A stretch of DNA of 64,000 bases from JBBRHQ01 sp963815645 (GTDB taxonomy: Bacteria; Actinomycetota; Thermoleophilia; Solirubrobacterales; 70-9). Both the position numbers and the translations under genes were made by a program. A model generated the notes under the pieces. That model was given only the letters and a program-made list of their open reading frames with translations. It had not been told where the DNA came from and made no database searches. Where the stretch lies: positions 2,108,001 through 2,172,000 of the forward strand of contig CAWFHL010000001.1 in assembly GCA_963815645.1 (NCBI GenBank), given 5' to 3'. Positions 41,556-50,946 of the stretch are shown piece after piece (the stretch's first letter is position 1; the number at the start of each line of letters is the position of its first letter).

Positions 41556-41978
41556 TCAGGCAAGTCCGGCGGGCCTACTTCGGGTCGGCCCGGAGGCGGA
41601 GCGCGGCCGTCCCACGGTTTTCGGAGCCGGGGGAGGGCCCTTGGCCATGCCGATTCGCCGGCGTGCCGCGGTCACCACCGAGGTGCTGGTGCGGCACGCC
41701 TTGGCGATGATGCTGTCGGCCAGATGCGGGGTGCGACGCACCTCGAACTCGATCAGGCCGGCGCGCTGCGCCTTGGCGCGGATATCTCCCGCGGACCCCG
41801 CCGGCACTGCGGCCTGCGCTGTCTCCCCCGCCCGCTGGCGACGACAGGAAAGGCAGAACTCACCCTCTCCGCAGCTTTCCCAGCTCTCTGGGAGCGGAAC
41901 TCGGCTGCCGTCAATGCGGCCGACCGCCATGCTGCAGCGGCAGCAGATCCACCTTCGGGCCGCCACCGGGGCGCTCAA
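41556..41978 (-). CDS. Small Zn-ribbon protein with a helix-turn-helix-like end
   Basis: A 140-residue protein. Four Cys in WICCRCSMAVGR and FCLSCRRQ form a zinc-ribbon-like pair near residues 12-45. A helical segment AKAQRAGLIEFEVRRTPHLADS follows, then IIAKACRTSTSVVTAARRRIG, which looks like a DNA-binding helix-turn-helix. I recall similar small proteins encoded beside DEAD-box helicases in actinobacteria. The start is weak (TTG 41978 or an internal GTG). The helicase gene upstream is decayed, so this gene may also be losing its role. The gap 41448-41555 holds nothing recognisable. Confidence 0.6.
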   Translation of the reverse strand: MSAPVAARRWICCRCSMAVGRIDGSRVPLPESWESCGEGEFCLSCRRQRAGETAQAAVPAGSAGDIRAKAQRAGLIEFEVRRTPHLADSIIAKACRTSTSVVTAARRRIGMAKGPPPAPKTVGRPRSASGPTRSRPAGLA

Positions 41979-42490
41979 CGGCCCGTCCTTGGATTGGAGC
42001 GCCGGCGACGGGAACGGCGGGCGGTCCGGGGCCTGTCGGCATTGGACCCACGTTCCCCGTTGGCGGAACCGAACTCCCTGGCGAGGCCGAGGTGGCCCGC
42101 CATGCTGCGGACTGAATCGGCCTGCTCGGCCAGAACAAAACTGATGCCGGCCCCGCGGCGACCGGCGCGGCCGGTGCGACCGACCCGGTGCACGTAGCTG
42201 TCAGGGTCCTCAGGGGCATCAAAGTTGATCACCCGGGTGATGCCGTCGACGTCGATCCCAAGGGCGGCCACATCCGGTCGATGCACTCGGCCAGCGGGAT
42301 GCCGAAGGCGAGCGTCTTGCCCGGACCCGGTAGGCGACTGGACGAGCAGGTCTTGGCCGGAGAGCGCGTCACGCATGACTCGCCGCTCCTGGATGGGAAA
42401 AGGGTTCAGTGATGTCGCGGCTCGCAGACGCGCGCACGACCGGCGCGCGCACGATCGGTTTGGAGATGCCGAGATCGGCAAATGAAGTTA
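41975..42490 (-). pseudogene. DEAD-box RNA helicase with internal deletion and frameshifts
   Basis: Pieces of a helicase appear in order: FADLGISKPIVRA (Q-motif region), then PFPIQ, then LSGQDLLVQSPTGSG and, one frame away, KTLAFGIPLAECIDRM (motif I). The C-terminal end follows directly: GIDVDGITRVINFDAPEDPD with SYVHRVGRTGRAGRRG (motifs V-VI). About 250 residues with motifs Ia to IV, including DEAD and SAT, are missing. Extra bases in CCCTTTTCCC and TCCGGGCAAG break the frame. It cannot work as a helicase. Confidence 0.8.
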
Positions 42491-42701
42491 TGTGTGCTCC
42501 TTCTTGGGCTTAGGGGAGATCCAGCGGCCCTATGCACCAAGTGGGCACACGAAGGAAACGGAACCTCTCGGGTGGCGAAATGGCCAAACCCGACTACCTA
42601 ACGGTAGCAGCCGCCCGCCGGCGCTCCGCCAAAGGAAATGTAGAAATTTGGCACACTACCCCGACGGGAGTATCTCCCGGTAGCGGACAGCGAAAGCCGA
42701 C

Positions 42702-43838
42702 TCAGGGCACCCACTTCGCCGACAGCGTCCCGCCGGAGAAGCGAAGGTTGTAGCCGCCAACGGCCATGCAGAAGCGCCGGTTGGGACACGAAACGCCCGC
42801 CAGGAAGGGGAACGGGAGCGTCGCGGACGGAACCGGCTCGAGCCGCCAGCTCGCTCCGTCGAACCGCTCGGCGATAGGGATCGGATCGCTCTGCGACACG
42901 GTCGAGGCTCCGACGGCGTGGCACGCGCGCCGTGCGGGGCAGCTGACGCCGGAGATGTCGCTCTGGTTGACCCCCGTGCCCTGGGGTGGATTCGGGGTGG
43001 GGAGGACTGACCAGTTCGACCCGATGCGGCGCTCGGCCAGGGTGGTTGTCGGCCCCAACTGCGTCATAGAGCTGCCTGTGGCCACACACACCGGGCCATC
43101 CGGACAGGACACATCGGCGAGGGAAGCGCTCTCAGCGCCCTCGGGTTTCGGCGCGGTCTGTAGCCCCCAGGCGTTGACGCGTCCGAACCACCGCTCGACG
43201 AGGGGCGAGGTAATGCTGCCCGCGACCGACTCACCCACAGCGGTGCAGGTGCGCTTCAGCGGACACGAGACGCCGGCCAGCGAGCTGAACTGGGACCCAG
43301 CGGCGTTTGGGGTGGGCTGGACGTGCCAGCCAGTGCCGTCCCAGCGCTCCGCGAGCGTGACGGTGCCGCCGCTCCCGACTGCAGTGCAGGCCAGGAGCCG
43401 GGAGCATGAGACGGCGTTGAGCTTGCCGTTTGCGATGGCCGGGCTCGATCGGATTGACCAGCTCGCCCCATTCCAGAGCTCAACGAGCGGCCCCGAGTCC
43501 GAGCTGCCGACCGCGAAGCAGACGTTCGGCCGTGGACACGAAACTCCGTTCAGCGAGCTGAAGGTCGCCCCCGGCGGATTGGGGGTGGGCATGATCCTCC
43601 AGCTCGCGCCGTTCCAGCGTTCGGCGAGCGTCGCGCTGCCTGTCCCGGAGCCGGTCGTACTCAAGCCCACGGCGACGCAGGAGGTCGCGGACGAGCAGTC
43701 GACCGCCAGCAGGTTGCTGGTATCGGCTCCATCCATGTTCGGCGTCGGCGGGACCGTCCACGCGGCGGATGCGGCCGACGGCGCGAGGAGCATCGCGGCA
43801 GTCGCCAGCAATACCAGGCCACAAAACCGAGGTGACAT
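42702..43838 (-). CDS. Secreted seven-bladed propeller with a Cys pair in each blade
   Basis: A 378-residue exported protein. Signal peptide about residues 6-26. Seven repeats of about 45-55 residues each have the core L..VSCP....C.AVG, then LAERWNG.SW...PTPNP. The seven cores are VDCSSATSCVAVG, VSCPRPNVCFAVG, VSCSRLLACTAVG, VSCPLKRTCTAVG, VSCPDGPVCVATG, VSCPARRACHAVG and VSCPNRRFCMAVG. All have C-x5-C spacing. Seven repeats suggest a closed beta-propeller stabilised by one disulfide hairpin per blade. Cell-surface or extracellular binding is likely; no catalytic residues are seen. 42491-42701 downstream contains no gene. Confidence 0.78.
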   Translation of the reverse strand: MSPRFCGLVLLATAAMLLAPSAASAAWTVPPTPNMDGADTSNLLAVDCSSATSCVAVGLSTTGSGTGSATLAERWNGASWRIMPTPNPPGATFSSLNGVSCPRPNVCFAVGSSDSGPLVELWNGASWSIRSSPAIANGKLNAVSCSRLLACTAVGSGGTVTLAERWDGTGWHVQPTPNAAGSQFSSLAGVSCPLKRTCTAVGESVAGSITSPLVERWFGRVNAWGLQTAPKPEGAESASLADVSCPDGPVCVATGSSMTQLGPTTTLAERRIGSNWSVLPTPNPPQGTGVNQSDISGVSCPARRACHAVGASTVSQSDPIPIAERFDGASWRLEPVPSATLPFPFLAGVSCPNRRFCMAVGGYNLRFSGGTLSAKWVP

Positions 43839-43873
43839 CTGCGCTGCGACGCTACCCCGCGGTCATGACCGGG

Positions 43874-44284
43874 TCAAGCGCCCCAGGACTGCGGGTTCGG
43901 TCTCAGCAGCCCCGCCAACCTGTGCACCTCGGTCACGGTCGCGGTCAGTTCAGGGTGGGGGATGACGCCGAGCGGCTCGAGCCCACGGACCGGGGTGCGA
44001 AACGAGATCAGCACGCCGCTCTTTCCGTTGGTCGCGAACGTCAGCCCCCGGTCGGTGATCGCCAGGCGGGCGGGACCCGCGGTCTTCCAGAATGCGTAAG
44101 GCCCCGTCACCGCGACGTCGGCGATGTTCGCCAGCGGCGTTGACAACCGCCACGGGCCGAAATGGGCCTCGAGATTCTCCTCGCCCAGGTCGACCCAGGC
44201 GGTCCCAGGGGTGATGCCGAACGCAAGGGCCGGCGCGCGATAGGGCCGCGCGAAGGCAAATCCGAACCGCTCGACGCTGCTCAC
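43874..44284 (-). CDS. Conserved hypothetical protein of PH-like appearance
   Basis: A 136-residue cytoplasmic protein with alternating strands: TAWVDLGEENLEAHFGPWRL, TPLANIADVAVTGP, RLAITDRGLTFATN and GVLISFRTPVRGL, then a C-terminal helix (TATVTEVHRLAG). The pattern fits a small PH-domain-like barrel ending in a helix. I know similar actinobacterial proteins only as hypothetical. A truncated paralogue lies at 33503-33725. It sits between a secreted propeller gene and a divergent small gene. No function is offered. Confidence 0.65.
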   Translation of the reverse strand: MSSVERFGFAFARPYRAPALAFGITPGTAWVDLGEENLEAHFGPWRLSTPLANIADVAVTGPYAFWKTAGPARLAITDRGLTFATNGKSGVLISFRTPVRGLEPLGVIPHPELTATVTEVHRLAGLLRPNPQSWGA

Positions 44285-44353
44285 GAAGCGATATTAGAGT
44301 CTCCTCTGCTCACACACCGACACAGCTTCTCGCTGTTGGAAGGACGAGGCACG

Positions 44354-44614
44354 ATGGAAACGCTGCTTGTGTTTCACGAGGTAGACGACGTCGAGCACTG
44401 GATCGCTTCCTCGAAGCGAGAGGAATTCTTCGGGCCGCTGGGAATGACGGCACGCACTTTTCGGGACCCGGGGGGCTCAAATCGGGTCGGGCTGATCGTG
44501 GAGGTCCCCGACATTGCTGCCTGGGAGGCGGCGCTGGAGACAGATGGGGCGGCGGAGGCGATGAAAGTCGACGGCGTCCGCCCGGAGACCATTCTGGGCC
44601 TCGTCGAGGCGTAG
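44354..44614 (+). CDS. Small hypothetical protein, possibly a dimeric alpha-beta barrel
   Basis: An 86-residue protein beginning METLLVFHEVDDVEHWIASS with a central NRVGLIVEVPDIAAW and ending ETILGLVEA. The short strand-helix-strand layout, with a substrate-facing start and the phrase VGLIVEVPD, recalls small antibiotic-biosynthesis-monooxygenase-like or Dabb-like proteins. The family is uncertain. ATG 44354 has a GAGG four bases upstream. Stands alone, divergent from the preceding gene. Confidence 0.6.
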   Translation: METLLVFHEVDDVEHWIASSKREEFFGPLGMTARTFRDPGGSNRVGLIVEVPDIAAWEAALETDGAAEAMKVDGVRPETILGLVEA

Positions 44615-44678
44615 CGGACATTGAGCGTGTAGGCGATCCGTCCACCGCCAACGGGTCGGGTGGTAGCCTGGGTCTCGC

Positions 44679-46387
44679 TTGATACGCCGCGTCCTCGTCC
44701 TTTTCCTCGTGGTAGCCGCTGGGTTGGTGGTTGCGGTGCCTGCCGGGGCGGTTCTTTCGGGAAGGAACGGACGGATCGTCTTCACCAGCGGACGCGGGGC
44801 CACAGCGGGCGACGACTCAAAGGCCCGCCTCTACCTGCGCCCGGTGACCGGAAGTACCGGCGGCGGGCTCGTATCAGCTCCGATCACCCCGCTCGGAGGC
44901 CAGAGCCGGCACGGCAGCTGGTCGCCCGACCGCACCAAGATCGTCCTCGCCAACGGAACTCCGGGAACCCCCCAGACCGAGCTCTACGACCTGTTCGTCA
45001 GGGACCTCGTTACGGGCACGCTGACGCCGCTCGATACGCCTGAGGTCCTTGACAGCCTCAGCTCCGACCACCCCGCGTGGTCCCCGGACGGGACGAGGAT
45101 CGCCTACGAGCACCAGACCACCGACAACACCGACCTGCGCGACATCATGGTCAAGACCGTCGGCACCGCCGCCCCGGCGGTCAACCTGACAAACGACGCG
45201 CCGATCGAGTTCAAGGCCGCCTGGAGCCCCGACTCGAGCACGATCTACTACGCGAAGCAGAATGGCGGCACTCAAGGCCTCGACATCATGAAGCGGCCGG
45301 CTGCGGGTGGTGCACGAGGTACCGGTTGCGCAACGCAAGCGGGGTCGACGAGTACCAGCCTTCGATCTCGCCCGACGGGTCGAAGATCTGCTTCACGCTT
45401 CAAACGACGATCGGCAACTCGTCGACTGCCGAGATCTACACGGCGAGCCTGCCCAGCTTCACGGGCCTCACCGACATCTCCAACGACAACACGAAGGGCG
45501 ACATCAACTGCACCTGGTCGCCCGACGGGCAGTTCATCGCCTACGTCAACGGCACCTTCACCTCCGGCGCGCTCGTGATGAAGAGGGCCGACGGCACCAG
45601 CACGTTCCCGATACCGCTCGAGGACGTCGCTGGCCACTTCGACGGAAACCCCGATTGGGCGCCCGACGGGAGCCCCGACTGCCCGGACAGCACGGTGATC
45701 ACCGCTCCGAACAAGCCGATCACGATCCCGCTCGAGTGCACCGACACCGGCCCCCAGTACGAGCGAACCGACCCCAACGGCTTCGTCGCCAACGACGGCG
45801 GTCCCCTGCACGGCACCACCAGCGACGATGCGCCGCTGGCGAACCCGTCCACCGTCAAATACACCCCGGACCAGGGCTTCGAGGGAAGGGACAGGATCAT
45901 CTTCGGGAGCTTCGACGACTTCGGCTTCGGCACCGATAGGGGCACCGTCAGAATCGAGGTCCGCTCGTGCTTCGGCAAGACCGCCACCGTCGTCGGCACC
46001 TCCGGCCGAGATAACCTGCGGGGAACCCGAGGCCGCGACGTGATCGTCTCCCTCGGCGGCAACGACACGATCAAGAGCTTCGGCGGCAAGGACGTGGTCT
46101 GCGCCGGCGCCGGCAAGGACGTGATCAAGACCGGCCGCGGCGCCGACAGGGCCGCCGGCGGCGCGGGAGCCGACCGGATGATCGGAGCGGCGGGCAAGGA
46201 CCTGCTCCGCGGCGGCGCCGGGCGCGACCGAATGTTCGGAGGCGCCGGCCGCGACCGAATGTTCGGAGGCGCCGGCCGCGACAGGCTCTTCGGCAACAGG
46301 GGGGCGGACGTGCTGAACGGCGGGCCGAAGCGTGATCACTGCGCCGGCGGGCCGGGCAGGGATCGGCTGAAGAGGTGTGAGGGGTAA
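44679..46387 (+). CDS. Secreted TolB/PD40-propeller protein with RTX-like C-terminus, frameshifted
   Basis: A signal peptide (VLVLFLVVAAGLVVAVPAGA) is followed by WD40/PD40 strands: HGSWSPDRTKIVLA, HPAWSPDGTRIAYE and FKAAWSPDSSTIYYA. The frame is lost between about 45310 and 45325 and resumes one frame over with YQPSISPDGSKICF and INCTWSPDGQFIAYV. Next comes an Ig-like segment (ERTDPNGFVANDG to RIEVRSC). The last 110 residues are hemolysin-type nonapeptide-like repeats (GGAGRDRMF three times, encoded by 27-bp units). One lost base, or two extra, would explain the break. If real, only a truncated propeller is made. TTG 44679 is the likely start. Confidence 0.7.
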
Positions 46388-46438
46388 GAGCCCCTTTCAG
46401 AGCCGTATCGCACGCCGCATCATCAGGAAGACTCCTAG

Positions 46439-46844
46439 CTAGCTTGCGCAGGGAATGCCGGCCGACGTCGTGCCGTCGCTGGCACACGGCAGCAGGGTCG
46501 GGCCATGCCAGCCGGAGCCGCTGACGACGCCCTCGATCCCCTTGTCGGTGAGGCCGTAGAGTCGGATCAGCAGGCGGAAGCCGCGGGTCCCAGGGTTCCA
46601 GCAACTCGAGGACGTGAAAGCGCTTGGTGCCCCTGGCCGTGTGGATGACGACCGGCCCCCTGCTGAGGTTGAGCCAGGCCATCGAGTAGAGGGTGTCGTT
46701 GTTTGGCGCCACGACCGTGCGGTCCTTGGCGTCGGCAAGCTTGGTGAAGTGGCTGAACTGGTTGACCGGCCCGGCACCGCGGCCGTTGGGCACGTTGACG
46801 CTCGTGCTCGTGCGGAAGGTGCGGGCCATGTTGAGAACCGGCAA
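46439..46844 (-). pseudogene. DUF1254-family protein remnant
   Basis: Minus strand: NQFSHFTKLADAKDRTVV, then APNNDTLYSMAWLNLSRGPV, then VIHTARGTKRFHVLELLEPW. This is the conserved N-terminal block of DUF1254 proteins (VN.f.H...f.....r.VV.PN.DTLYS.awldL..gP.vl..p...gRy....l.d.w). After that, a second frame gives RGFRLLIRLYGLTDKGIEGVV and a stop. The rest of the domain and the partner DUF1214 region are missing. Confidence 0.65.
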
Positions 46845-46931
46845 TCAGTGCCTGGGCCGGAGCTTCGTCGAGTCGCCTTGACACCTCCGCGGTGACTTCG
46901 GGAGACTCGCTGCTCGGCAGGACTTCAGCCG

Positions 46932-47999
46932 ATGCACAACCACAGCGACACGAAGAAGGTCGACCTGGTTCTCGAGGGCGGCGGCGTCAAGGGCATCGGA
47001 TTGGTCGGCGCCCTGGCGGTGCTCGAGGAGCGCGGGTTCCGCCCGCAGAACCTCGCCGGCACCTCTGCCGGTGCGATCGCCGCGGCGCTCACCGCGGTGG
47101 GCTACTCCGCTGCGGAGCTCCGCGAGATCCTCGGGGGGCTCGACTTCAACAGCTTCAAGGACGAGGGCTGGGAAGACAGAGTGCCGATCGTGGGAGTACC
47201 GCTCAGCATCCTCAAGGACGAGGGCATCTTCGAGGGCCGGCGGCTGCTCGAGTGGTTGCGGGAGCTGCTCGCTCAGAGAGGCGTCTCGACATTCGGCGAC
47301 CTTGTCGACGAGCACTCCGCGCAGGAGCCTCGTTACCGCTACAGGCTGCAGGTGATCGCCTCCGACATCACCGCCCGCCGCCTGCTCGTCCTACCGCGGG
47401 ATGCGACCCGGTTCGGAATCGACCCTGATGAACTTGGGGTGGCGGAGGCCGTACGGATGAGCATGAGCATCCCGATCTTCTTCGAGCCCTGGCGGTGGGT
47501 TACGAAGCAGGACGAGAAACGGCCGGGGAACGGGGAGGAGCACCTCATCGTCGATGGGGGGGTGCTCTCCAATTTCCCGGTCTGGCTCTTTGATTCCGAC
47601 GGTGAGCCGCCCTGGCCGACCTTCGGTTTGATGCTGGTCGAGCCGGAGCCGAGGAAACCGGTTTCGGTTCGGCTCGATGCGTCGGGCGGCGGATCGCACC
47701 CGAACATCTTCGACTTCGTCAAGGCCCTGGTCCAGACGATGCTCGAAGCCCACGACCGGATGTATCTCGAGAACGACTCCTACGTGCGAACCATCGGAGT
47801 TCCCACGCTCGGCGTGCGGACGACCGAGTTCGACCTCTCTCGCCGGCGTGCGGAGCAGCTGTACCAATCGGGCCGCAGCGCCGCGGAGAAGTTCCTCCAG
47901 ACGTGGAATTTCGACGAATACAAGCTGGCCTTCCGCGACCAGGAGTCCCCCTCGCGCCGGGAGCTGATCGACCTCGCCCAGTCGGAGGCGCCCGGGTAG
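46932..47999 (+). CDS. Patatin-like phospholipase
   Basis: A 355-residue cytoplasmic acyl hydrolase. DLVLEGGGVKGIGLVGAL near 9-26 is the oxyanion hole and GTSAGAIAAAL near 43-53 holds the nucleophile Ser. VDGGVLSNFPVWLFD near 206-220 supplies the catalytic Asp. This is the RssA/ExoU-like patatin class acting on membrane phospholipids. ATG 46932 starts just before the first conserved strand. It is unlike the patatin at 30151 outside the motifs. It lies alone between a DUF1254 remnant and a convergent NYN-nuclease gene. Confidence 0.88.
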   Translation: MHNHSDTKKVDLVLEGGGVKGIGLVGALAVLEERGFRPQNLAGTSAGAIAAALTAVGYSAAELREILGGLDFNSFKDEGWEDRVPIVGVPLSILKDEGIFEGRRLLEWLRELLAQRGVSTFGDLVDEHSAQEPRYRYRLQVIASDITARRLLVLPRDATRFGIDPDELGVAEAVRMSMSIPIFFEPWRWVTKQDEKRPGNGEEHLIVDGGVLSNFPVWLFDSDGEPPWPTFGLMLVEPEPRKPVSVRLDASGGGSHPNIFDFVKALVQTMLEAHDRMYLENDSYVRTIGVPTLGVRTTEFDLSRRRAEQLYQSGRSAAEKFLQTWNFDEYKLAFRDQESPSRRELIDLAQSEAPG

Positions 48000-48082
48000 T
48001 TTCGTCGTCCCTCGGGGATCGATGCACACCGACGTCCGGATCGCGCCGCTATCCGGGCCCGACCCGCGCCCGGAGAGAGAGC

Positions 48083-48454
48083 CTATTCGTCTATCTCGCT
48101 GCGAAACGCCTCCGCGGGCTCGACCAGCGCATTGAGGAACCGGGCCTGATCGGCAAGGGCGCGGTCGGAGGTGACGACCCGGACCTGTGCCGGGTCGGGT
48201 TCGGCCTTGAGGAGCCGGAGGATCTCGTCATCGGCCGAATTGGGGGCCGCGCGGGGGGCGTGAGCCACCTGTACCACTGGTGAGGAGATCGGCGGCGACG
48301 GGGGGCGCTCAAAGACCACGGTCACGTCGGCGCCCGTCGCGGCCGACCATCGTTCCAGCCGATCGACGAGGCGAACCATCGCTCCGTGCCGGTCCCGCCA
48401 CCATCCATCGGGCCGGGTTCCAACGACATTCATCCCGTCGACAATCCAGCGCAC
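48083..48454 (-). CDS. NYN-domain (YacP-like) ribonuclease
   Basis: A 123-residue protein made only of a NYN/PIN-like fold. The acidic metal-site residues are visible as VDGMNVVGTRP near 5, SADDEILRLL near 75 and VTSDRALAD near 95. Such proteins are putative Mg2+-dependent RNases acting on rRNA or mRNA; in Bacillus the relative is Rae1/YacP. A Trp-rich WWRDRHGAM loop follows the first motif, as in actinobacterial members. Convergent with the patatin gene, 83 bases apart. Confidence 0.82.
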   Translation of the reverse strand: MRWIVDGMNVVGTRPDGWWRDRHGAMVRLVDRLERWSAATGADVTVVFERPPSPPISSPVVQVAHAPRAAPNSADDEILRLLKAEPDPAQVRVVTSDRALADQARFLNALVEPAEAFRSEIDE

Positions 48455-48532
48455 TCTCCCACCTTAGGCGGTGCACTCGGGATCGACGCGGCCGCAAGCC
48501 CCGGCGCACAACAAATGCGGCCCAGCGAACCT

Positions 48533-49684
48533 CTAACTCGAGGCCGGCACCGACAGCCCGAACCAGCGCTCCCGCCGGCTGGAGCCGAACCGGTCCTTCT
48601 CGGCGACGAGCTCGACCGAGGGGGCGTTGAAGGTCCCGGTCCGCTCGGGGCCGGAGAGGAAGTCGATGTCGACGCTGCCCACCCGGCCCTCGCCGAACTC
48701 GATGTAGCAGGTGCCCTGCCCGAGGTGGCGGTCGGGCCGTTCACCGCGTCCGAGCTCCGCGAGCAGGGTCTGGGCGACGATCCGGGCGGCGCCCTCGGCG
48801 AAGACGCCGGCCTTCGGCACACCTGCGGTGGCGACGTCGCCAACCGCGTAGACCCCGGGGAAGCTGGTCGCAAGGGTCGCTGGATCAACCTGGATATAGC
48901 CATCCTCGGTCAACCCGCTCTCGATCACGACCTCTGGCGCGCGGTGGCGCGGTACGCCTAGGAAGAGATCGAAGGGGAGTTCGGCGCCGTCGTCGAGGAC
49001 TGCGACTGAGCGGCCCGGGTCGATCGCACCGACGCGGTGGCCGGTGATCAGCTCGATGCCGCGCCTCTCGAACTCATCCCGCAGCGCGGCCGAGGTCTCG
49101 GGGGATGGCGGCACCGGCGCGCCGAACGGGATCACGAAGGAGATCTGGCAGGAGTCACGCACTCCGCGGGCGCTCAGCTCGTCGTCGAGGAGCAGGGCGC
49201 ACTCACTCGGTGCCGGCGGGCACTTGAACGGGGCACCGCAGACGCCGATCAGGGCGCGGCCCCGCGAGAAGGCGGGAATGGTCTCGGCCAGGCGCGCGGC
49301 CCCGGCGACCGAATAGAACTCGTTGCCGCCCTCGGCCAGGCCCGGGGTCGCGTCGAAGTCGTAATCGGCGCCGAGCCCGACAACGAGGAAATCGGCCTCG
49401 TGAGTGCCGGCGTCGGTCTCCACCCGGCGGGCGTCGGGGTCGATCGCGGTGACCGTCTCGCGGAGCACCCGAACCCCGGGCTTGGCGATCTCGCAGTAGG
49501 GCAGCCGCACCTGCTCCAGGCTTGCCCCTCGGAACATCAGGTCGAGCTTCGAGTAGCCGAACACGAAGGCGTCGGCCTTGTCGATCAGAGTCACATCGAC
49601 GGCGTCGCCGGCTGCCTCGGAGAGCATCGTGCTCAGCTCCAGGCCTCCAAACCCCGCCCCCAAAACGATCACTCGCCCGCTCAT
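48533..49684 (-). CDS. FAD-dependent NADH dehydrogenase/sulfide:quinone oxidoreductase-like protein
   Basis: A 383-residue flavoprotein of the NDH-2/SQR superfamily. VIVLGAGFGGLELST (residues 4-18) binds FAD. GVYAVGDVATAGVPKAGVFAEGAA near 285-310 is the second FAD motif. CGAPFKCPPAPSECALLL near 160 contains Cys residues like those of sulfide:quinone oxidoreductases. It probably reduces quinone at the membrane surface with NADH or a sulfur compound as donor; the sequence does not decide which. ATG 49684 is used because it begins the FAD strand. The adjacent VOC gene is divergent. Confidence 0.8.
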   Translation of the reverse strand: MSGRVIVLGAGFGGLELSTMLSEAAGDAVDVTLIDKADAFVFGYSKLDLMFRGASLEQVRLPYCEIAKPGVRVLRETVTAIDPDARRVETDAGTHEADFLVVGLGADYDFDATPGLAEGGNEFYSVAGAARLAETIPAFSRGRALIGVCGAPFKCPPAPSECALLLDDELSARGVRDSCQISFVIPFGAPVPPSPETSAALRDEFERRGIELITGHRVGAIDPGRSVAVLDDGAELPFDLFLGVPRHRAPEVVIESGLTEDGYIQVDPATLATSFPGVYAVGDVATAGVPKAGVFAEGAARIVAQTLLAELGRGERPDRHLGQGTCYIEFGEGRVGSVDIDFLSGPERTGTFNAPSVELVAEKDRFGSSRRERWFGLSVPASS

Positions 49685-49731
49685 CGGCGCCCATCCTATT
49701 TCGGAAGTCGGGCCGTAGGCTTGCGGACGCG

Positions 49732-50361
49732 ATGAGCTCGACCCGGCTCGACCACGCGATCCTCGCCGTGCGCGACCTCGACGAGGCCGGCGCGGAGATC
49801 GAGCGGCGGTTCGGTTTCGGGTCGGTCGCCGGTGGAACCCATCCCGCCTGGGGAACCGCGAACCGGATCGTTCCCTTCGGGAGCACCTATCTGGAGCTGA
49901 TGGCGGTCGTGGACGAGGCGGCGGCGGCCGCCTCATGGTTCGGCCGTCACGTCGCCGAGACCGTGGCAGAACACGAGCAGCTGCTGGGCTGGGTGGTGGC
50001 AACCGACGAGATCGAGGCAATCGGGAGGCGCCTCGGACTCGAGGTCTCGAGCGGGTCCCGTTCCAGAACGGACGGCTCAACCCTGACCTGGAGGCTCGCC
50101 GGACTCGAGCAGGCGATGGAGTCGAACGGGTTCCCGTTCTTCATCGAGTGGGACGGACCGGTGGAGGCGCACCCCGGCTCGGCCACCGTGGCACATCGAT
50201 CCGAACCACTGGGATTCGAGTGGATCGAGGTATCCGCCGACCCCGCGAAGCTTCGAGACTGGCTCGGCCCGTCAGAGATTCCACTGCGAATCGCCGACGG
50301 GCCACCCTCGATCCTGGCGGTGTCGATATGCACCGCCGAGGGTGAGGTGGTGTTGCACTGA
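49732..50361 (+). CDS. VOC-family protein (glyoxalase-like domain)
   Basis: A 209-residue protein beginning TRLDHAILAVRDLDEAGAEIERRFGF, the first beta-alpha-beta unit of VOC proteins, with ANRIVPFGSTYLELMAVVDE as the second. The second half is looser (FIEWDGPVEAHPGS), as in the Glyoxalase_3-type group. It probably binds a metal and a small hydrophobic ligand; the reaction is unknown. ATG 49732 lies 47 bases from the divergent flavoprotein start. A second VOC gene follows 56 bases downstream. Confidence 0.78.
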   Translation: MSSTRLDHAILAVRDLDEAGAEIERRFGFGSVAGGTHPAWGTANRIVPFGSTYLELMAVVDEAAAAASWFGRHVAETVAEHEQLLGWVVATDEIEAIGRRLGLEVSSGSRSRTDGSTLTWRLAGLEQAMESNGFPFFIEWDGPVEAHPGSATVAHRSEPLGFEWIEVSADPAKLRDWLGPSEIPLRIADGPPSILAVSICTAEGEVVLH

Positions 50362-50417
50362 GCGGGGGGGGTCAACCGGTGCGCAAGCCGGCGAGATCCT
50401 AGAATCGGCGTTCGGCG

Positions 50418-50846
50418 ATGCGCCCCCAGCCCCTGATCTCGGTCACCGATGTACCGCACAGCAGCCGCTTCTACCAGGAGCTCCTGGGCTGCGAGAGCAG
50501 TCACGGCGGCGCGGAGTACGAGCGATTGCTTCGCGAAGGCGAGCTGGTCCTCCAGCTGCACGCGTTCGAGGTCGAGCATCATCACGGCAGGATCGGCGAC
50601 CCCTCGTCGCGCCCCTACGGAAACGGCGTCGCGCTTTGGTTCGAGGTGGACGACTTCGACGCCGCCGTCCAGCGCGCCGGAGCGCTGGAAGCTGAGGTCG
50701 TCCACCCGCCGCACCGAAACCCTCCCGACGGGCCGGGCGGCCCGGACCATCGGGAGCTCTGGGTTCGCGACCCGGACGGCTACCTGGTCGTGATCGCCAG
50801 TCCCGACGGCGAATCGCCCTGGCCAGATCCGCGCGTCGGCTGCTGA
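50418..50846 (+). CDS. VOC-family protein
   Basis: A 142-residue two-module VOC protein. PLISVTDVPHSSRFYQELLGCES is module one and VALWFEVDDFDAAVQRAGAL to ELWVRDPDGYLVVIASP is module two. The final DPDGYLVV strand is typical and carries the usual metal-ligand position. It may be a dioxygenase, isomerase or resistance-type binder. Probably co-transcribed with the preceding VOC gene. Confidence 0.8.
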   Translation: MRPQPLISVTDVPHSSRFYQELLGCESSHGGAEYERLLREGELVLQLHAFEVEHHHGRIGDPSSRPYGNGVALWFEVDDFDAAVQRAGALEAEVVHPPHRNPPDGPGGPDHRELWVRDPDGYLVVIASPDGESPWPDPRVGC

Positions 50847-50946
50847 GCGGCGAGGAGATGGAGGCGATCGGCGGACTGGATCGAGCCGAGAGGATCGGGC
50901 CCGATCCGGCCACCTTCACGGCGGCGTAGCTGAATGCCGCCGGGTG

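Noticed and set aside
41556..41978. Zn-ribbon protein as DksA/TraR
   Set aside because: The DksA-type finger lies near the C-terminus after a coiled coil. Here the Cys are N-terminal and an HTH-like segment follows.
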